64,000 bases of DNA from Comamonadaceae bacterium 2FH (GCA_005503335.1 SCMQ01000013.1:1-64000), one strand, 5' to 3'; shown: positions 44,052 to 54,058, counted from the first letter of the stretch. Notes: generated by a model not told the origin, from the letters alone. Made by a program: numbers and translations.

Positions 44052-45980
44052 TCAGCGGCCCGCGGCCTGCAGCAGGGTGTCGAAGACCGTCTGCGCGATC
44101 TGCAGCACCTTGGCCGCCGCCTGGTAGCTTTGCTGGAACTGGATCAGGCGGGCGGCCTCTTCGTCGAGGTTGACGCCGCTGAGGTTGTCGCGCGAGGCCT
44201 TGGCATCGGCGGCGATGGCCTGCGACATGCTGGCGCTGGCATCGGCCGACTGCACCCGCACGCCGACCGAGGCCAGGGTGCTGGCATAGGCATCGGTGAG
44301 GGTTTCGCCGGCGACCAGGGCCTGGTCGCGCAGCGCCAGCAGGCCCAGGGCATTGCCATTGTCGGTGGCCAGGGTCTTGCCGTCGCGGTTGGAGCGGATC
44401 TCGAGCGTGTCGCCCGCCTGCGGCCGGCCGTTGATCTGCAACTCCCAGCCGTTGATGCTGATCGTGCCCCCCGGGGCCACGAGCGTGGGCACGGTACCTG
44501 TCACGGTGCCGGCGACGGAGAAGTTGTAGTTGCCGTCGGCGTTAATCCCGGTGAAGCTGAGCGTGACGGTGTTTTCCAGTTCGGGCGTGTCGGCGCCCAC
44601 GCGCAGGGCGGCCACGGCCAGTGTGCCGGTGTTGCCCGCCCCGGCCTCGACGCGCACGCGCGAGGCGGCCGCCAGGTCGCGCGGGTCGCTGGTCGTGCGG
44701 GCCATGCTGGCCGCCGCCAGCCGCACTGGCTGGACCAGAAAGCTGTCGCCCGCCTGGGCGGCGCCGGACTGCAGGCTCAAGGCGAGCCCGTCCAGGCTCA
44801 CCCCGGCGCCGAGCTGGGCCGGCGAGAAGCTGCCCAGGGCCGCGCCGTCGCCGAGCCGGGTCATGCTGTAGTTGGCACCGTCGAACTTGATTTCGTAGTC
44901 GCTGGCCGTCAGGGCGCTCGCGTCGCTGATGACGGCGCCCAGCTGCGCCGTGCCCGCGTTGCCGCCCGCGCCGGTGGCGGGCAGCACGCGCGGCAGGCCG
45001 GTCTGCAGCAACGCGGCCCCGGTGTTGCCGTCCTGGTCCAGCCCCAGCTGCTGCTGGGCGTTGAGGCTTTGGGCCAGCGCCGCCGCCATGCGGCCGATCT
45101 GGTTGGCCGAAGACCGCAGGTCCTGGTTCTGGAAGTTCAGCAGGCCGGCGATGTCGCCACCCGCCAGCGTGCTCTCGGAAATCAGGCGATCCACGCCGGC
45201 CTCGCGCAGGCCCAGGCGCAGCACGGTCTGGTCGTAGGGATCGGGCGTGGCCACAAGCTCGAGCGCGCTGTTGCCCAGCACCAGGCGCTGGCCGCCGGCG
45301 ATGAACAGGCCCACCGAGCCGTCGTCCGCCGGGATCTGCGCGACCTGGACATGGTCGCTCAGCTCGGCGATCAGTTGTTCGCGCTGGTCGAGCAGGTCGT
45401 TGGGCTCATGACCCAGGCCCTTGACGCGGGCGATCTGCTGGTTGAGGTCGGCGATGCGCCGGGCCAGGGCGTTGGCTGCATCCACCGAGGTCTTGAGGTC
45501 CTGGGTCACGCTGGCCTGCAGGCTGTCGATCTCGCCGGCGGCGGCGCGAAAGCGCGAGGCCAGCATCTCGGCGCGCGACAGCACCACTTGCCGGGCCGAG
45601 GCGTCGGCCGGCTCGCTCGCCACGTCGGCAAAGGCATTGAGCAACTGGCCGGCGGCATGGCCCAGGCCCGCCTCGCCCATGTCGAACACCTGCTCGAGCC
45701 GCTGCAGGTAGCCCAGGCGAGCCTGGTCGGCGCTGGCCGCGGCGCGCGTGGTGGCGACCTCGGTGCTCAGAAAGGCGTTGTGGGCGCGCGAGACCGTAGT
45801 GATGTTCACGCCCTTGCCGAAGAAGCCGGCGCCGCTGTACTGGCCGCCCGCGGTTTCCAGCTGCACGCTCTGGCGTGAATAGCCGGGAGTATTGGCGTTG
45901 GCGATGTTGGCCGCCGTGGTGTTGAGTTGCGCCTGGGCGGCGAACATGGTTCGCGTGCCGAGACTGATCAGACCGCCCAT
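44052..45980 (-). CDS. flgK: Flagellar hook-associated protein FlgK
   Basis: 642 residues, longer than E. coli FlgK (547). The N-terminus (LISLGTRTMFAAQAQLNTTAANIANANTPGYSRQ) and the C-terminal VNLDEEAARLIQFQQSYQAAAKVLQIAQTVFDTLL are the rod/hook-type D0 helices. The extra length lies in the variable outer domain (~300-530), rich in Gly, Ala and Thr. First hook-filament junction protein. Follows flgJ by ten bases on the minus strand. Confidence 0.95.
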   Translation of the reverse strand: MGGLISLGTRTMFAAQAQLNTTAANIANANTPGYSRQSVQLETAGGQYSGAGFFGKGVNITTVSRAHNAFLSTEVATTRAAASADQARLGYLQRLEQVFDMGEAGLGHAAGQLLNAFADVASEPADASARQVVLSRAEMLASRFRAAAGEIDSLQASVTQDLKTSVDAANALARRIADLNQQIARVKGLGHEPNDLLDQREQLIAELSDHVQVAQIPADDGSVGLFIAGGQRLVLGNSALELVATPDPYDQTVLRLGLREAGVDRLISESTLAGGDIAGLLNFQNQDLRSSANQIGRMAAALAQSLNAQQQLGLDQDGNTGAALLQTGLPRVLPATGAGGNAGTAQLGAVISDASALTASDYEIKFDGANYSMTRLGDGAALGSFSPAQLGAGVSLDGLALSLQSGAAQAGDSFLVQPVRLAAASMARTTSDPRDLAAASRVRVEAGAGNTGTLAVAALRVGADTPELENTVTLSFTGINADGNYNFSVAGTVTGTVPTLVAPGGTISINGWELQINGRPQAGDTLEIRSNRDGKTLATDNGNALGLLALRDQALVAGETLTDAYASTLASVGVRVQSADASASMSQAIAADAKASRDNLSGVNLDEEAARLIQFQQSYQAAAKVLQIAQTVFDTLLQAAGR

Positions 45981-45990
45981 GAATGGAACC

Positions 45991-46848
45991 TCAGGTAATG
46001 GTGGCGCGCTGCAGGCGCAGCGTGGTGTTGATCACGCGTGTCAGCTTGTCGGCATAGGCCGGATCGGTGGCGTAGCCGGCTTTTTGCAGGCCTTGCGCGA
46101 AGGCCTGCGGCGTGCTGCCCTGGCGCATCAGCTGGGCATAGCGTTCGCTGTGCCTGAGCAGGCGCGCGTAGTCGAGGAAGGCTTCCTCGTAGGAGCCATA
46201 GGCGCGGAAACTGGCCACCTGCTTGCTGGCCTCGCCATTCACGTACTCGGTGGTGGTGACCTCGGCCACCCTGCCGGACCATTTGCCCGTGGCCTTGATG
46301 CCGAACAGGTTGTGGGACGGCGAGCCATCGGCCGCGCGGATCTCGCGCCGGCCCCACGCGGACTCGTGCGCCGCCTGGGCCAGGATGAAGGATTCGGGCA
46401 GGCCGGTCTGCTGCGCCGCCAGCGACGCGGCCGCCTGGTGCTGGCGCAGGAAGTCCTCCTGGGTCGCGGCGCCGCGCGCTGCGGCGCGTTCGGCTGGTGC
46501 TGGTGTCGGCTTCGGCGCCGCCTCGGCCGCCGCGCTGCCGCCCGCGAGGTTGCGCTCGAGCTGTTTGGCGATCATGTCGGCCAGGCCGCCGGGCAAGCCG
46601 CTCAGCTGCGTCGCGTATTGGCTGTCGAGCAGTTCGGTGCCCATGTCGGTGCCGCTGTTGTCGCCCAAGCTCGAAGGCAGGGTGTTCGCGCGCATGCTCT
46701 TCATCAGCTCCTGCATGAAGACCGCCTCGAACTGCCGGGCCGCCTCCTTGATCGCGGCCCGCGGGTCGCGGCCGGCCGAGGCGCGCAACCCGTCCAGCGT
46801 CTTGAGGTCGGAGGACAGGCCCGTCGCGAGGCTGTGGGGGCGTGTCAT
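45991..46848 (-). CDS. flgJ: Flagellar rod assembly protein/muramidase FlgJ
   Basis: 285 residues. The N-terminal rod-cap domain (~20-105) has the FLQELMKSMRANTLP-like stretch (FMQELMKSMRANTLPS). The C-terminal glucosaminidase domain (~135-280) has FILAQAAHESAWG with the catalytic Glu, and HNLFGIKATGKWSG. So this is the two-domain, peptidoglycan-cleaving type, as in other beta- and gammaproteobacteria. A low-complexity Ala/Pro linker lies between. It follows flgI with one base between the coding regions. Confidence 0.95.
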   Translation of the reverse strand: MTRPHSLATGLSSDLKTLDGLRASAGRDPRAAIKEAARQFEAVFMQELMKSMRANTLPSSLGDNSGTDMGTELLDSQYATQLSGLPGGLADMIAKQLERNLAGGSAAAEAAPKPTPAPAERAAARGAATQEDFLRQHQAAASLAAQQTGLPESFILAQAAHESAWGRREIRAADGSPSHNLFGIKATGKWSGRVAEVTTTEYVNGEASKQVASFRAYGSYEEAFLDYARLLRHSERYAQLMRQGSTPQAFAQGLQKAGYATDPAYADKLTRVINTTLRLQRATIT

Positions 46849-46849
46849 T

Positions 46850-48013
46850 TCAGATGACCTCGAGCTCGGCCTGCAGGGCGCCGGCGACCTTCATGGCCTG
46901 CAGGATGGCCAGCAGGTCCTGGGGCGTGGCGCCCAGGGCGTTCAGCGCCTTGACCACCTCGCTCAGCTGGGCGCCGGCCGGCAGCTGGATCAGGGCGCCG
47001 CCGTCCTGCCGGATCTGGATGTCCGATTGCTGCGAGACGACGGTCTGGCCGGCCGAGAACGGCCCGGGCTGGCTGATGACCGGGGTGGTGCTGATGGTCA
47101 CCGCCAGGTTGCCGTGTGCCACGGCGGCCGCGCCCAGGGTGACGGACTGGTTCATCACGATGGAGCCGGTGCGCGCGTTCAGCACCACCTTGGCCGCGGG
47201 CGCGGCCTGGCGCACCGGCAGGTTCTCGATGTCGGCGAGAAAGGCGACCCGCTCGCCGGGGTGGGCGGGCATGCGCACGCGCACCACCCGCCCGTCCAGG
47301 GCCTCGGCGGTCTGCGCGCCCTTGGCGCGGTTGATGGCCTCGGCCACCTGGCGCGCCGTGTCGAAATCGGCCGCGTTGAGGTCGAGCTGCACATGCTCGC
47401 CCTGGTGCAGCGGCGTGGGCACGCTGCGCTCGACCGTGGCGCCGCCCGGGACGCGGCCCGCACTGAGATGGTTGATCTGTACCCTGCTGCCACCGGCCGC
47501 GGCGCCTGCGCCGCCGACCACCAGGTTGCCCTGCGCCAGTGCGTAGACCTGTCCGTCGGCGCCTTTGAGCGGGGTTGCGATCAGGGTGCCGCCGCGCAGC
47601 GACTTGGCGTTGCCCATGGAGGACACGTTGATGTCTATGGCCTGGCCCGGCTGGGCGAAGGCGGGCAGCTGGGCCGTGACCATGACGGTGGCCACGTTCC
47701 TGAGCTGCATGTTGGTGCCCGGCGGCACGTTGACGCCCATCTGCTGCAGCATGGCCGTCACGCTCTGCGCGGCGAACGGCGTCTGTGCGGTCTGGTCGCC
47801 CGTGCCGTCCAGGCCCACCACCAGGCCGTAGCCCACCAGCGGGTTGCTGCGCACGCCCTGGACGCTGGCCACTTCCTTGATGCGCAGGGCCTGGACCGGA
47901 AGGCACACGCCCAGGGTCAGCGCGGCGGCGAGGCCGAGCAGGCGCCAGAGCGCGCGCGGGGTCCGGCTGAGGCGCCTTGGCCGGGGCAGGGGAGAGGCGG
48001 GAGGGAGAGCCAT
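46850..48013 (-). CDS. flgI: Flagellar P-ring protein FlgI
   Basis: 387 residues (E. coli 365). Signal peptide, with a somewhat long basic N-terminus before the hydrophobic core (LLGLAAALTLGVCLPVQA); RIKEVASVQGVRSNPLVGYGLVVGL is the conserved start of the mature protein. It makes the ring in the peptidoglycan layer after Sec export. The start at 48013 may be upstream of the true one because the n-region is long, but no better start is evident. Confidence 0.95.
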   Translation of the reverse strand: MALPPASPLPRPRRLSRTPRALWRLLGLAAALTLGVCLPVQALRIKEVASVQGVRSNPLVGYGLVVGLDGTGDQTAQTPFAAQSVTAMLQQMGVNVPPGTNMQLRNVATVMVTAQLPAFAQPGQAIDINVSSMGNAKSLRGGTLIATPLKGADGQVYALAQGNLVVGGAGAAAGGSRVQINHLSAGRVPGGATVERSVPTPLHQGEHVQLDLNAADFDTARQVAEAINRAKGAQTAEALDGRVVRVRMPAHPGERVAFLADIENLPVRQAAPAAKVVLNARTGSIVMNQSVTLGAAAVAHGNLAVTISTTPVISQPGPFSAGQTVVSQQSDIQIRQDGGALIQLPAGAQLSEVVKALNALGATPQDLLAILQAMKVAGALQAELEVI

Positions 48014-48017
48014 GGGG

Positions 48018-48698
48018 TCAAAGCGGCAGCAAGGTCAGGAAAAAGCGTGCCAGCCAGGCCATGGCCTGGGCCTCGGCCTGCTGGCCCTGGCCGCGGTAGG
48101 CCAGCCGCACGTCGGCGATCTGGGCGGAGCTCACCATGTTGCCGGCCTGGATGCCGCGTGGGTCGACGCGGCCGGTGAACTGCATCACCTCCACGTTGTG
48201 GTTCAGGCCGATCTGTTTCTCGCCGCTGACGATCAGATGGCCGTTGGGCAGGACCTCGATCACGGTGGCGCTGATGGTGCCCGAGAAGTCGTTGGCGCTT
48301 TCCGTGCCGCCCTTGCCCGAGAAGGTGTTGGAGGAAGATCCCGAGGCGTCGAGTCGGCCCAGCGTGCGCGCCGAGGCGAAGGGCAGGGCGCTGATGCCGC
48401 TCTCCAGCGCGCCCTTTTTCTCCACCGAGGACGCCGAGCGCTGGCTGGCCTGGACGCGTTCGACGATGTTGACCAGCAGGCTGTCGCCGACCGCGCGCGC
48501 CCTGTGCTCCTCGAACAGAGGCCGGTAGCTCGCGGCCTGGAACAGGCTGCCGGTGGTCGCGGCGGGCGCGGGCGCCGGCGCGGGGCGCGCGGTGAAGGGG
48601 CCGGCCAGCTCGACCTTGGGCGCCAGGGTCTCGCAGCCGGCCAGCAGGAGCGGCAGCGCCGCGGCGAGCAGGCGCAGGCCAGGGGCGCGCGCGCTCAC
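48018..48698 (-). CDS. flgH: Flagellar L-ring lipoprotein FlgH
   Basis: 226 residues. Lipoprotein signal with lipobox LLAGC (Cys22), then [30 protein letters not shown] and [33 protein letters not shown], all typical of FlgH. It forms the outer-membrane ring around the rod. Its start overlaps the flgG stop region by four bases; four bases separate it from flgI. Confidence 0.95.
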   Translation of the reverse strand: MSARAPGLRLLAAALPLLLAGCETLAPKVELAGPFTARPAPAPAPAATTGSLFQAASYRPLFEEHRARAVGDSLLVNIVERVQASQRSASSVEKKGALESGISALPFASARTLGRLDASGSSSNTFSGKGGTESANDFSGTISATVIEVLPNGHLIVSGEKQIGLNHNVEVMQFTGRVDPRGIQAGNMVSSAQIADVRLAYRGQGQQAEAQAMAWLARFFLTLLPL

Positions 48699-49477
48699 AG
48701 CTGCCCCAGACGCTGCAGCATCTGGTCCGAAGTCTGGATCGCCTTGGAGTTGAGCTCGTAGGCGCGCTGGGTCTGGATCATGCCGATCAGCTCCTCGACC
48801 ACGTTGACGTTCGAGGTTTCGAGGAAACCCTGCTGCAGCTGGCCCAGGCCTTCGCTGCCGGGCTGGCCGGCGGTTGGCGTGCCCGACGCGGCGGTCTCGC
48901 TGTAGAGGTTCTGGCCACGCGGCTCGAGTCCGCCCGGGTTGACGAAGCCGACCAGTTGCACGGTGCCCAGCTGCACCGGCTGGGCGGCGCCCGGCACCAC
49001 GGCCGAGACCACGCCGTCGGCGGAGATGGTGACGCTGCGCGTGTTGGCGGGGATGGTGATGCCCGGGGCCACGGCATAGCCGTTGTTGGTCACGAGCTGG
49101 CCGCTGGCATTGGTCTTGAAGGACCCGTCGCGCGTGTAGGCGGCCGTGCCGTCGGGCATCTGGATCTCGAAGAAGCCGCTGCCGTTGATGGCCACGTCCA
49201 GCGCGTTGCTGCTTTGCTGCAGGTTGCCCTGGGCGAAGTTGCGCGCCGTCGCCACGGCGCGCGTGCCCAGGCCGACCTGCAGGCCGGTGGGCAGGTTGGT
49301 CTGTTCGCTCGAATTCGCGCCGCTTTGCCTGAGGTTCTGGTACATCAGGTCTTCGAACTGGGCGCTGGCCCGCTTGTAGCCGGTGGTCGCCACGTTGGCC
49401 AGGTTGTTGGAGACATGGTCCAGCTGCGTCTGCTGGGCCTCCATGCCGGTCTTCGAAATCCAGAGGGCGCGCATCAT
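48695..49477 (-). CDS. flgG: Flagellar distal rod protein FlgG
   Basis: 260 residues, the standard length. N-terminal [37 protein letters not shown] and C-terminal [37 protein letters not shown] are the rod-protein D0 signatures. It makes the distal rod. It has a 17-bp gap from flgF and overlaps flgH. Confidence 0.96.
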   Translation of the reverse strand: MMRALWISKTGMEAQQTQLDHVSNNLANVATTGYKRASAQFEDLMYQNLRQSGANSSEQTNLPTGLQVGLGTRAVATARNFAQGNLQQSSNALDVAINGSGFFEIQMPDGTAAYTRDGSFKTNASGQLVTNNGYAVAPGITIPANTRSVTISADGVVSAVVPGAAQPVQLGTVQLVGFVNPGGLEPRGQNLYSETAASGTPTAGQPGSEGLGQLQQGFLETSNVNVVEELIGMIQTQRAYELNSKAIQTSDQMLQRLGQL

Positions 49478-49494
49478 GGTGTCGGGTTCCGTGT

Positions 49495-50223
49495 TCAGTT
49501 GGTGCTGAGCAGCTTGGCCGAGGCGTTCTCGTCGGCCTCGGCGGTCTTGAGCATCTTCATCTGTTGCTCGAACTGGCGCGCCGCGGAGATCATGGCCACC
49601 ATGGTCTCGACGGCGTTCACGTTGGATTGCTCCAGCGCGCCCTCCTGCAGCCGCGCGTTCGGATCGGCCGGCAGCTCCTCGCCCTGCGCGGCGCGGAACA
49701 GGCCGTCGCCGCCGCGCTGCAGCGGCGCCTCGGGCGTGACCAGCTTGAGGCGGCCCACCGCCGAGGTGGCACCGCGGCCGTTGCGCGCGCTCACGGTGCC
49801 GTCGGCGGCGATGCTCACCTGCGCGTTGGGCGGCAGCTGCAAGGGGCCGCCTTCGCCCAGCACCAGCAGGCCGCCTTGGGTCATCAGGCTGCTGTCTGCC
49901 GAGACCGTCAGCGCCCCGGCCCGGGTGTAGGCCTCGGTGCCGTCCAGTCCCTGCACGCTGAGCCAGGCGTTGCCCTGCAGGGCCACATCCAGCGGCCGGC
50001 CGGTGTGCTGGACGCTGCCCTGCCTGGCGTCGTAGCCGGTGGTGGTCTCGAGCGCGTACACGCGGGTGCTCGCACCGTCGCCGCGCACCGGCACGGCGCG
50101 CAAGGCCTGCAGCTCGGCGCGAAAGCCCAGCGTCGAGGCATTCGCCAGGTTGTTGGCCAGCACCTCCTGGCGCTGCATGGTGGCCTTGGCGCCGGACATC
50201 GAGAGGTAGATCATGCGGTCCAT
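49495..50223 (-). CDS. flgF: Flagellar proximal rod protein FlgF
   Basis: 242 residues (E. coli 251). N-terminus [37 protein letters not shown] is diagnostic of FlgF; C-terminus [41 protein letters not shown] fits. Forms part of the proximal rod with FlgB and FlgC. In the flgB-to-flgL run on the minus strand. Confidence 0.95.
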   Translation of the reverse strand: MDRMIYLSMSGAKATMQRQEVLANNLANASTLGFRAELQALRAVPVRGDGASTRVYALETTTGYDARQGSVQHTGRPLDVALQGNAWLSVQGLDGTEAYTRAGALTVSADSSLMTQGGLLVLGEGGPLQLPPNAQVSIAADGTVSARNGRGATSAVGRLKLVTPEAPLQRGGDGLFRAAQGEELPADPNARLQEGALEQSNVNAVETMVAMISAARQFEQQMKMLKTAEADENASAKLLSTN

Positions 50224-50269
50224 GGGCGGGCCTCGGTGGGTGCTTCGGGAGGGCGGCGGCCTGTGGCGA

Positions 50270-51592
50270 TCAGCGCATGTTGACCAGGGTCTGCATGACC
50301 TGGTCCTGCGTCTTGATGGTCTGGGCGTTGGCCTGGTAGCTGCGCTGCGCCGTGATCATGTTGACCAGCTCGGCCGTCAGGTCCACGTTGGACTCCTCCA
50401 GGGCGCCCGATTGCAGCACGCCCATGTTGCCCGAGCCGGGGGCGCTGCGCGTGGGATCGCCCGAAGCGTAGGTGGCCGTCCAGGCGTTGCCGCCCAGGGC
50501 CTGCAGGCCCTGGGGGTTGCGGAAGGTCGCCAGCTCCAGTTGCGCCACCGAGGCACTCTGGCCGTTGGAGAAGCGCGCCATCACCACGCCGCTGGCGTCG
50601 ATCGAGGTGCCTACCAGCTGGCCCGCGGTGTAGCCGTCCTGCGACAGGTTGGTGACGCCGAAGTTGGTGCCGTACTGGGTGGCGCGCGACAGGTCCACCG
50701 TGATGGCCTGCGGGCCGCTGGAGCCCGGGACCGTGATCGGGATCTGGCCGTTGGTGACGGTGCTGCCGTCGGCCAGCAGCACCGAGCCGCCGCCGGCGGC
50801 CGTGGGGTTGCCGCCGGAGGTCGGGAAGTTGATGGTGGCGATGGGCTCGGGTGCCGCGGCGCTGCCCTGCAGCGTGCTGCCATCGACCGTGCCGAAGACC
50901 TTCCAGGTGTTGTCTCCCGTCTTCTGGAAGTAGTAGGTCACTGCCATGTCGTCGCCTTGTTCGTTGAACACGGTGACCGAGGTGGCGTTGTTGTAGCTGC
51001 TGGGGTCGTTGAAGTCGATGCTGTTGGTCGCGCCCGCGGGGCCGGTGGCGGCGGCGCGCGCGTCGACGTTGAACTCCAGGTCGACGCCGCTGGTCATGCG
51101 CGGCTTGATGCCGGTGGTCGGCAGCTGGATCGGCTCCAGGCTCGCGCTGGGCAGTCCGTTGGCGTCGATGGAGTGGCCCAGCAGCACCTGCTGCTGGTTG
51201 TTCTCCACATAGCCCTGGCGGTTGATCTTGAACTGGCCGTTGCGGGTGTACAGGTTGGCGCCGTCCAGCTGGGGCGTGGCGTTGGGGCCGGCGCCGGGAT
51301 CGCTCAGGACCTTGGCCACCTGGAAGAAGCCGGCGCCGTTGATGGCCAGATCCAGCGGGTTCTCGGTGGTGGTGATGTTGCCCTGCGTGAACTGCTGGGC
51401 CACCGCGGCCAGCTGGACGCCGATGCCGATGTTGCTGGCGCCCGAGCCGTTGATCGAGGCCGCGTACATGTCGGCGAACTCGGCGCGCGCGGACTTGGCG
51501 CCAAAGGTGCCGGCATTGGCCACGTTGTTGCCGATGACGTCGAGGTTCTTGCTGGAGGCGTTGAGGCCGGACAGGCCTTGCTGGAAGCTCAT
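50270..51592 (-). CDS. flgE: Flagellar hook protein FlgE
   Basis: 440 residues (E. coli 402). N-terminus SFQQGLSGLNASSKNLDVIGNNVANAGTFGAKSAR and C-terminus NVDLTAELVNMITAQRSYQANAQTIKTQDQVMQTLVNMR identify the hook subunit. The central region (~150-300) is the variable D2-type insert. Its length is polymerised under FlgD cap control; flgD lies just upstream. Confidence 0.96.
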   Translation of the reverse strand: MSFQQGLSGLNASSKNLDVIGNNVANAGTFGAKSARAEFADMYAASINGSGASNIGIGVQLAAVAQQFTQGNITTTENPLDLAINGAGFFQVAKVLSDPGAGPNATPQLDGANLYTRNGQFKINRQGYVENNQQQVLLGHSIDANGLPSASLEPIQLPTTGIKPRMTSGVDLEFNVDARAAATGPAGATNSIDFNDPSSYNNATSVTVFNEQGDDMAVTYYFQKTGDNTWKVFGTVDGSTLQGSAAAPEPIATINFPTSGGNPTAAGGGSVLLADGSTVTNGQIPITVPGSSGPQAITVDLSRATQYGTNFGVTNLSQDGYTAGQLVGTSIDASGVVMARFSNGQSASVAQLELATFRNPQGLQALGGNAWTATYASGDPTRSAPGSGNMGVLQSGALEESNVDLTAELVNMITAQRSYQANAQTIKTQDQVMQTLVNMR

Positions 51593-51608
51593 GCGGTGGA
51601 CTCCTGTG

Positions 51609-52262
51609 TCAGTGCTGCAGGACCGCAGCGACGCTGTTGTAGGCCGCGCTGCGGCCGCTGTAGAGGTCGAGCTCCAGGCCGCTGGCGCCGGTGATCACCG
51701 CCCCGACCGTGTCGCGCGTGTAGGTGGTCGCCGTGCTGGCTGCACTGCCCGAGCCCGTCGTGACCTTGAAAGTCACCTCGCTCAGGTCGGTGCCGCCCTC
51801 AGGCGACCAGGAGAAGTGGTGACGGCCTTTGTCCAGGGCGCCCAGGCTGAAGCGGTCGATCACCTGACCGCTCGCGTCGCTGACCTCCACGTTCACCGAC
51901 GCGGCGCTGTCGGCGAGCTCGAAGGCGCCGCGCCCCTGTCCCTCGCTGAGGGTCATGCTGTTGCCTGGCACCAGCACGTCGCGCCCGATCAGGGTCGCCG
52001 CCTGCAGCGCCTGCGCCTGCTGGAACGAGCTGGCCATGGTGCCCAGGGAGGCGTTCAGCTTCTCGACCCCGGCAACGGTCTGGATCTGCGCCATCTGGCT
52101 GGTCACTTGCGCGTTGTCCAGCGGGTTCAAGGGGTCCTGGTTCTGCATCTGCGTGACCAGCAGCTTGAGGAAGCGGTCCTGAGAGCCGGCCTCGGCCTGT
52201 GTGCTGGTGACGGCGGCGCTGCTGCTGGAGGCCGTGGTGGCGCTGGAGATGGCGTTGATCAT
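51609..52262 (-). CDS. flgD: Flagellar hook assembly (capping) protein FlgD
   Basis: 217 residues. The Ser/Thr/Ala-rich N-terminus is followed by the conserved DRFLKLLVTQMQNQDPLNPLDNAQVTSQMAQIQTVAGVEKLN and a C-terminal Ig-like/FLGD-FLGJ fold (YTRDTVGAVITGASGLELDLYSG). It caps the growing hook. The ATG at 52262 follows AGGA; a GTG at 52283 overlapping the flgC stop would add seven residues and is the other option. Confidence 0.92.
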   Translation of the reverse strand: MINAISSATTASSSSAAVTSTQAEAGSQDRFLKLLVTQMQNQDPLNPLDNAQVTSQMAQIQTVAGVEKLNASLGTMASSFQQAQALQAATLIGRDVLVPGNSMTLSEGQGRGAFELADSAASVNVEVSDASGQVIDRFSLGALDKGRHHFSWSPEGGTDLSEVTFKVTTGSGSAASTATTYTRDTVGAVITGASGLELDLYSGRSAAYNSVAAVLQH

Positions 52263-52279
52263 GGTGGGTCCTGGGGCGC

Positions 52280-52696
52280 TCACAGGCCCATTTGCAGGGT
52301 CTTGAGCAGGAGCGTCTTGGCTGTGTTCATGACCTCGACGTTGTTCTGGTAGGAGCGGGACGCCGAGATCATGTCGACCATTTCCTGCACCGCGTTCACG
52401 TTGCTGTAGGTCACATAGCCTTCGGCGTCGGCCTGCGGGTGGGCCGGCGCATGCACACGGCGCCCGGGCGTCGCGTCCTCGGTGACCTGCGTGACCTTCA
52501 CGCCTGCCGCGCCGTCGTCCTGGGCCGCGTTGCCCAGCGGCAAGGTCTGGAACACCACCTGGCGCGCCTTGTAGGCCTTGCCGTCGGGGCCGGCGACGGT
52601 ATCGGCGTTGGCCAGGTTGCTGGCCACGGTGTTCAGGCGCTGCGACTGCGCGCTCACGGCGCTGCCCGAAATGCTGAAGATCTGGAACATCGACAT
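52280..52696 (-). CDS. flgC: Flagellar proximal rod protein FlgC
   Basis: 138 residues (E. coli 134). N-terminus MSMFQIFSISGSAVSAQSQRLNTVASNLANADTV and C-terminus VNAVQEMVDMISASRSYQNNVEVMNTAKTLLLKTLQMG are the standard FlgC ends. It lies 11 bp after flgB. The longer reading frame upstream overlaps flgB and is not used. Confidence 0.95.
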   Translation of the reverse strand: MSMFQIFSISGSAVSAQSQRLNTVASNLANADTVAGPDGKAYKARQVVFQTLPLGNAAQDDGAAGVKVTQVTEDATPGRRVHAPAHPQADAEGYVTYSNVNAVQEMVDMISASRSYQNNVEVMNTAKTLLLKTLQMGL

Positions 52697-52707
52697 GGCG
52701 GGCCAGC

Positions 52708-53106
52708 TTACTGTCCGGTGATGGCGCTCAGGGCCGTGCGCACGCCGGCGTTGATGAAGCGCAGCGTGGCCTCGTAGCGCACGGCGTTGTCGGCGAAGTT
52801 GGCACGCTCGCGGTCCATGTCGACCGAGTTGCGGTCCAGGTTGGTCTGCGCGGCCTGGGCATAGTTCAACGCTGCTGCGGACCGGCCTGCGCCGGTCTGG
52901 ACCATGTGGCCGGGGGCCGTGGCCGCCAGCGCCGCGGCGCCGGCCCCGCTGGCCTGGCGCATGGCCGCGGCGAAGTCCATGTCGCGCGCCACGTAGCCGG
53001 GGGTGTCGGCATTGGCGATGTTGCTCGCCAGCAGGCGCTGCCGCTCGGCGCGCAGCACCAGCGCGTCCGACTGGAAGCTCAGCGATTGGGTGAGGCGGTC
53101 TAGCAT
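52708..53106 (-). CDS. flgB: Flagellar proximal rod protein FlgB
   Basis: 132 residues (E. coli 138). MLDRLTQSLSFQSDALVLRAERQRLLASNIANADTPGY identifies FlgB; the C-terminal RDMDFAAAM and NFADNAVRYEATLRFIN segments follow. First gene of the flgB-C-D-E-F-G-H-I-J-K-L run. GGAGCC lies a few bases before the ATG on the minus strand. The 156-bp gap to divergent flgA must hold the promoters for both; I could not identify them with confidence. Confidence 0.95.
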   Translation of the reverse strand: MLDRLTQSLSFQSDALVLRAERQRLLASNIANADTPGYVARDMDFAAAMRQASGAGAAALAATAPGHMVQTGAGRSAAALNYAQAAQTNLDRNSVDMDRERANFADNAVRYEATLRFINAGVRTALSAITGQ

Positions 53107-53262
53107 GACGAAGGCTCCTGGTGTCTGCGGCACAGGTCGCGACGGGCGGCCGGGCAGTCGGGACCCATTGTCGGAATCTGCGGCTGCCCCGTTCACGCGA
53201 ATAAGCGGCCAAAAAACGCTCAATTCGAAGCCAGGCCGGCGGCCGCTGCGCCTACAGTCACG

Positions 53263-54030
53263 ATGGAGCTTCCCCTTGCCCGCATGTCCAAACCGCGCTT
53301 CATTCCTGGCGACTGGCGACGCACCTTGTGCGCCGGCCTGATGCTGCTGTGCGCCCTGCGCGGCGCAGCCGCGGACACGACGCCCGATGCCGCACCGCTT
53401 GCCGGTCGGCTGACCGAGTGGGTCCAGGCCCATGCCGGTGGGGCGGCGGTCGCGGGCCCGGCGGGCCGGCGGCCGCGCGTGGAGGTCAGCCTGGGCGCGC
53501 TCGACGAGCGCATCCGGCTCGCGCCTTGCCTTCGGATGGAGCCCTATCTGCCGCCGGGCACCCGGCCCTGGGGGCGCATACGCATCGGCCTGCGCTGCCT
53601 GGAAGGCGCCACGCGCTGGAACGTCTACCTGCCGGCCACGGTGCGGGTGTTCGGCCAGGCCCTCACGGCCAGCGCCGATCTGGCGCCGGGGCGGGCCTTG
53701 TCTGCCGAGGTCCTGCGCCTGGCCGAGGTCGACCTGGCGGCCGAGGCCTCGCCGGCCCTGGTCGACGCCGACGCGCTGCGCGGACGCAGCCTGGCCCGGC
53801 CCCTGGCGGCGGGCCAGGTCCTGCGCGAGCATCACCTGCGGCCCAGGCAGTGGTTCGGCGTCGGCGAGACGGTCAGGCTGCTGGCCCAGGGGCGGGGATT
53901 TGCGATCCGCAGCGAGGGGCGGGCCCTGGGCCCGGGGCTGGACGGCCAGACCGTGCGCGTGATGGTGGAAGGCGGCCGGGTGGTCAGCGGCATCGCGCGC
54001 GCCGAGCGCACCGTCGAGGTGCTGTTGTGA
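53263..54030 (+). CDS. flgA: P-ring assembly chaperone FlgA
   Basis: 255 residues. Sec signal peptide (WRRTLCAGLMLLCALRGAAA) and the SAF/FlgA domain in the second half: LRLAEVDLAAEASPALVDADALRGRSLARPLAAGQVL and GETVRLLAQGRGFAIRSEGRALG, ending VVSGIARAERTVEV. A periplasmic chaperone for FlgI. Start uncertain: ATG 53263 or ATG 53284 (MSKPRFIPG); neither has a strong ribosome site. Divergent from flgB, the usual arrangement. Confidence 0.9.
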   Translation: MELPLARMSKPRFIPGDWRRTLCAGLMLLCALRGAAADTTPDAAPLAGRLTEWVQAHAGGAAVAGPAGRRPRVEVSLGALDERIRLAPCLRMEPYLPPGTRPWGRIRIGLRCLEGATRWNVYLPATVRVFGQALTASADLAPGRALSAEVLRLAEVDLAAEASPALVDADALRGRSLARPLAAGQVLREHHLRPRQWFGVGETVRLLAQGRGFAIRSEGRALGPGLDGQTVRVMVEGGRVVSGIARAERTVEVLL

Positions 54031-54058
54031 GCCGTGGCGGCGATGCGTCAAACAGGGC

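Noticed and set aside
43983-45878. 631-residue open frame on the plus strand across flgK
   Set aside because: Antisense to flgK and flgL with low-complexity composition; the minus-strand genes have diagnostic flagellar motifs.
53197-53212. GG-N10-GC arrangement resembling a sigma-54 promoter upstream of flgB
   Set aside because: Only the two dinucleotides fit; the rest of the TGGCAC/TTGC consensus is poor, so it is likely chance in GC-rich DNA.
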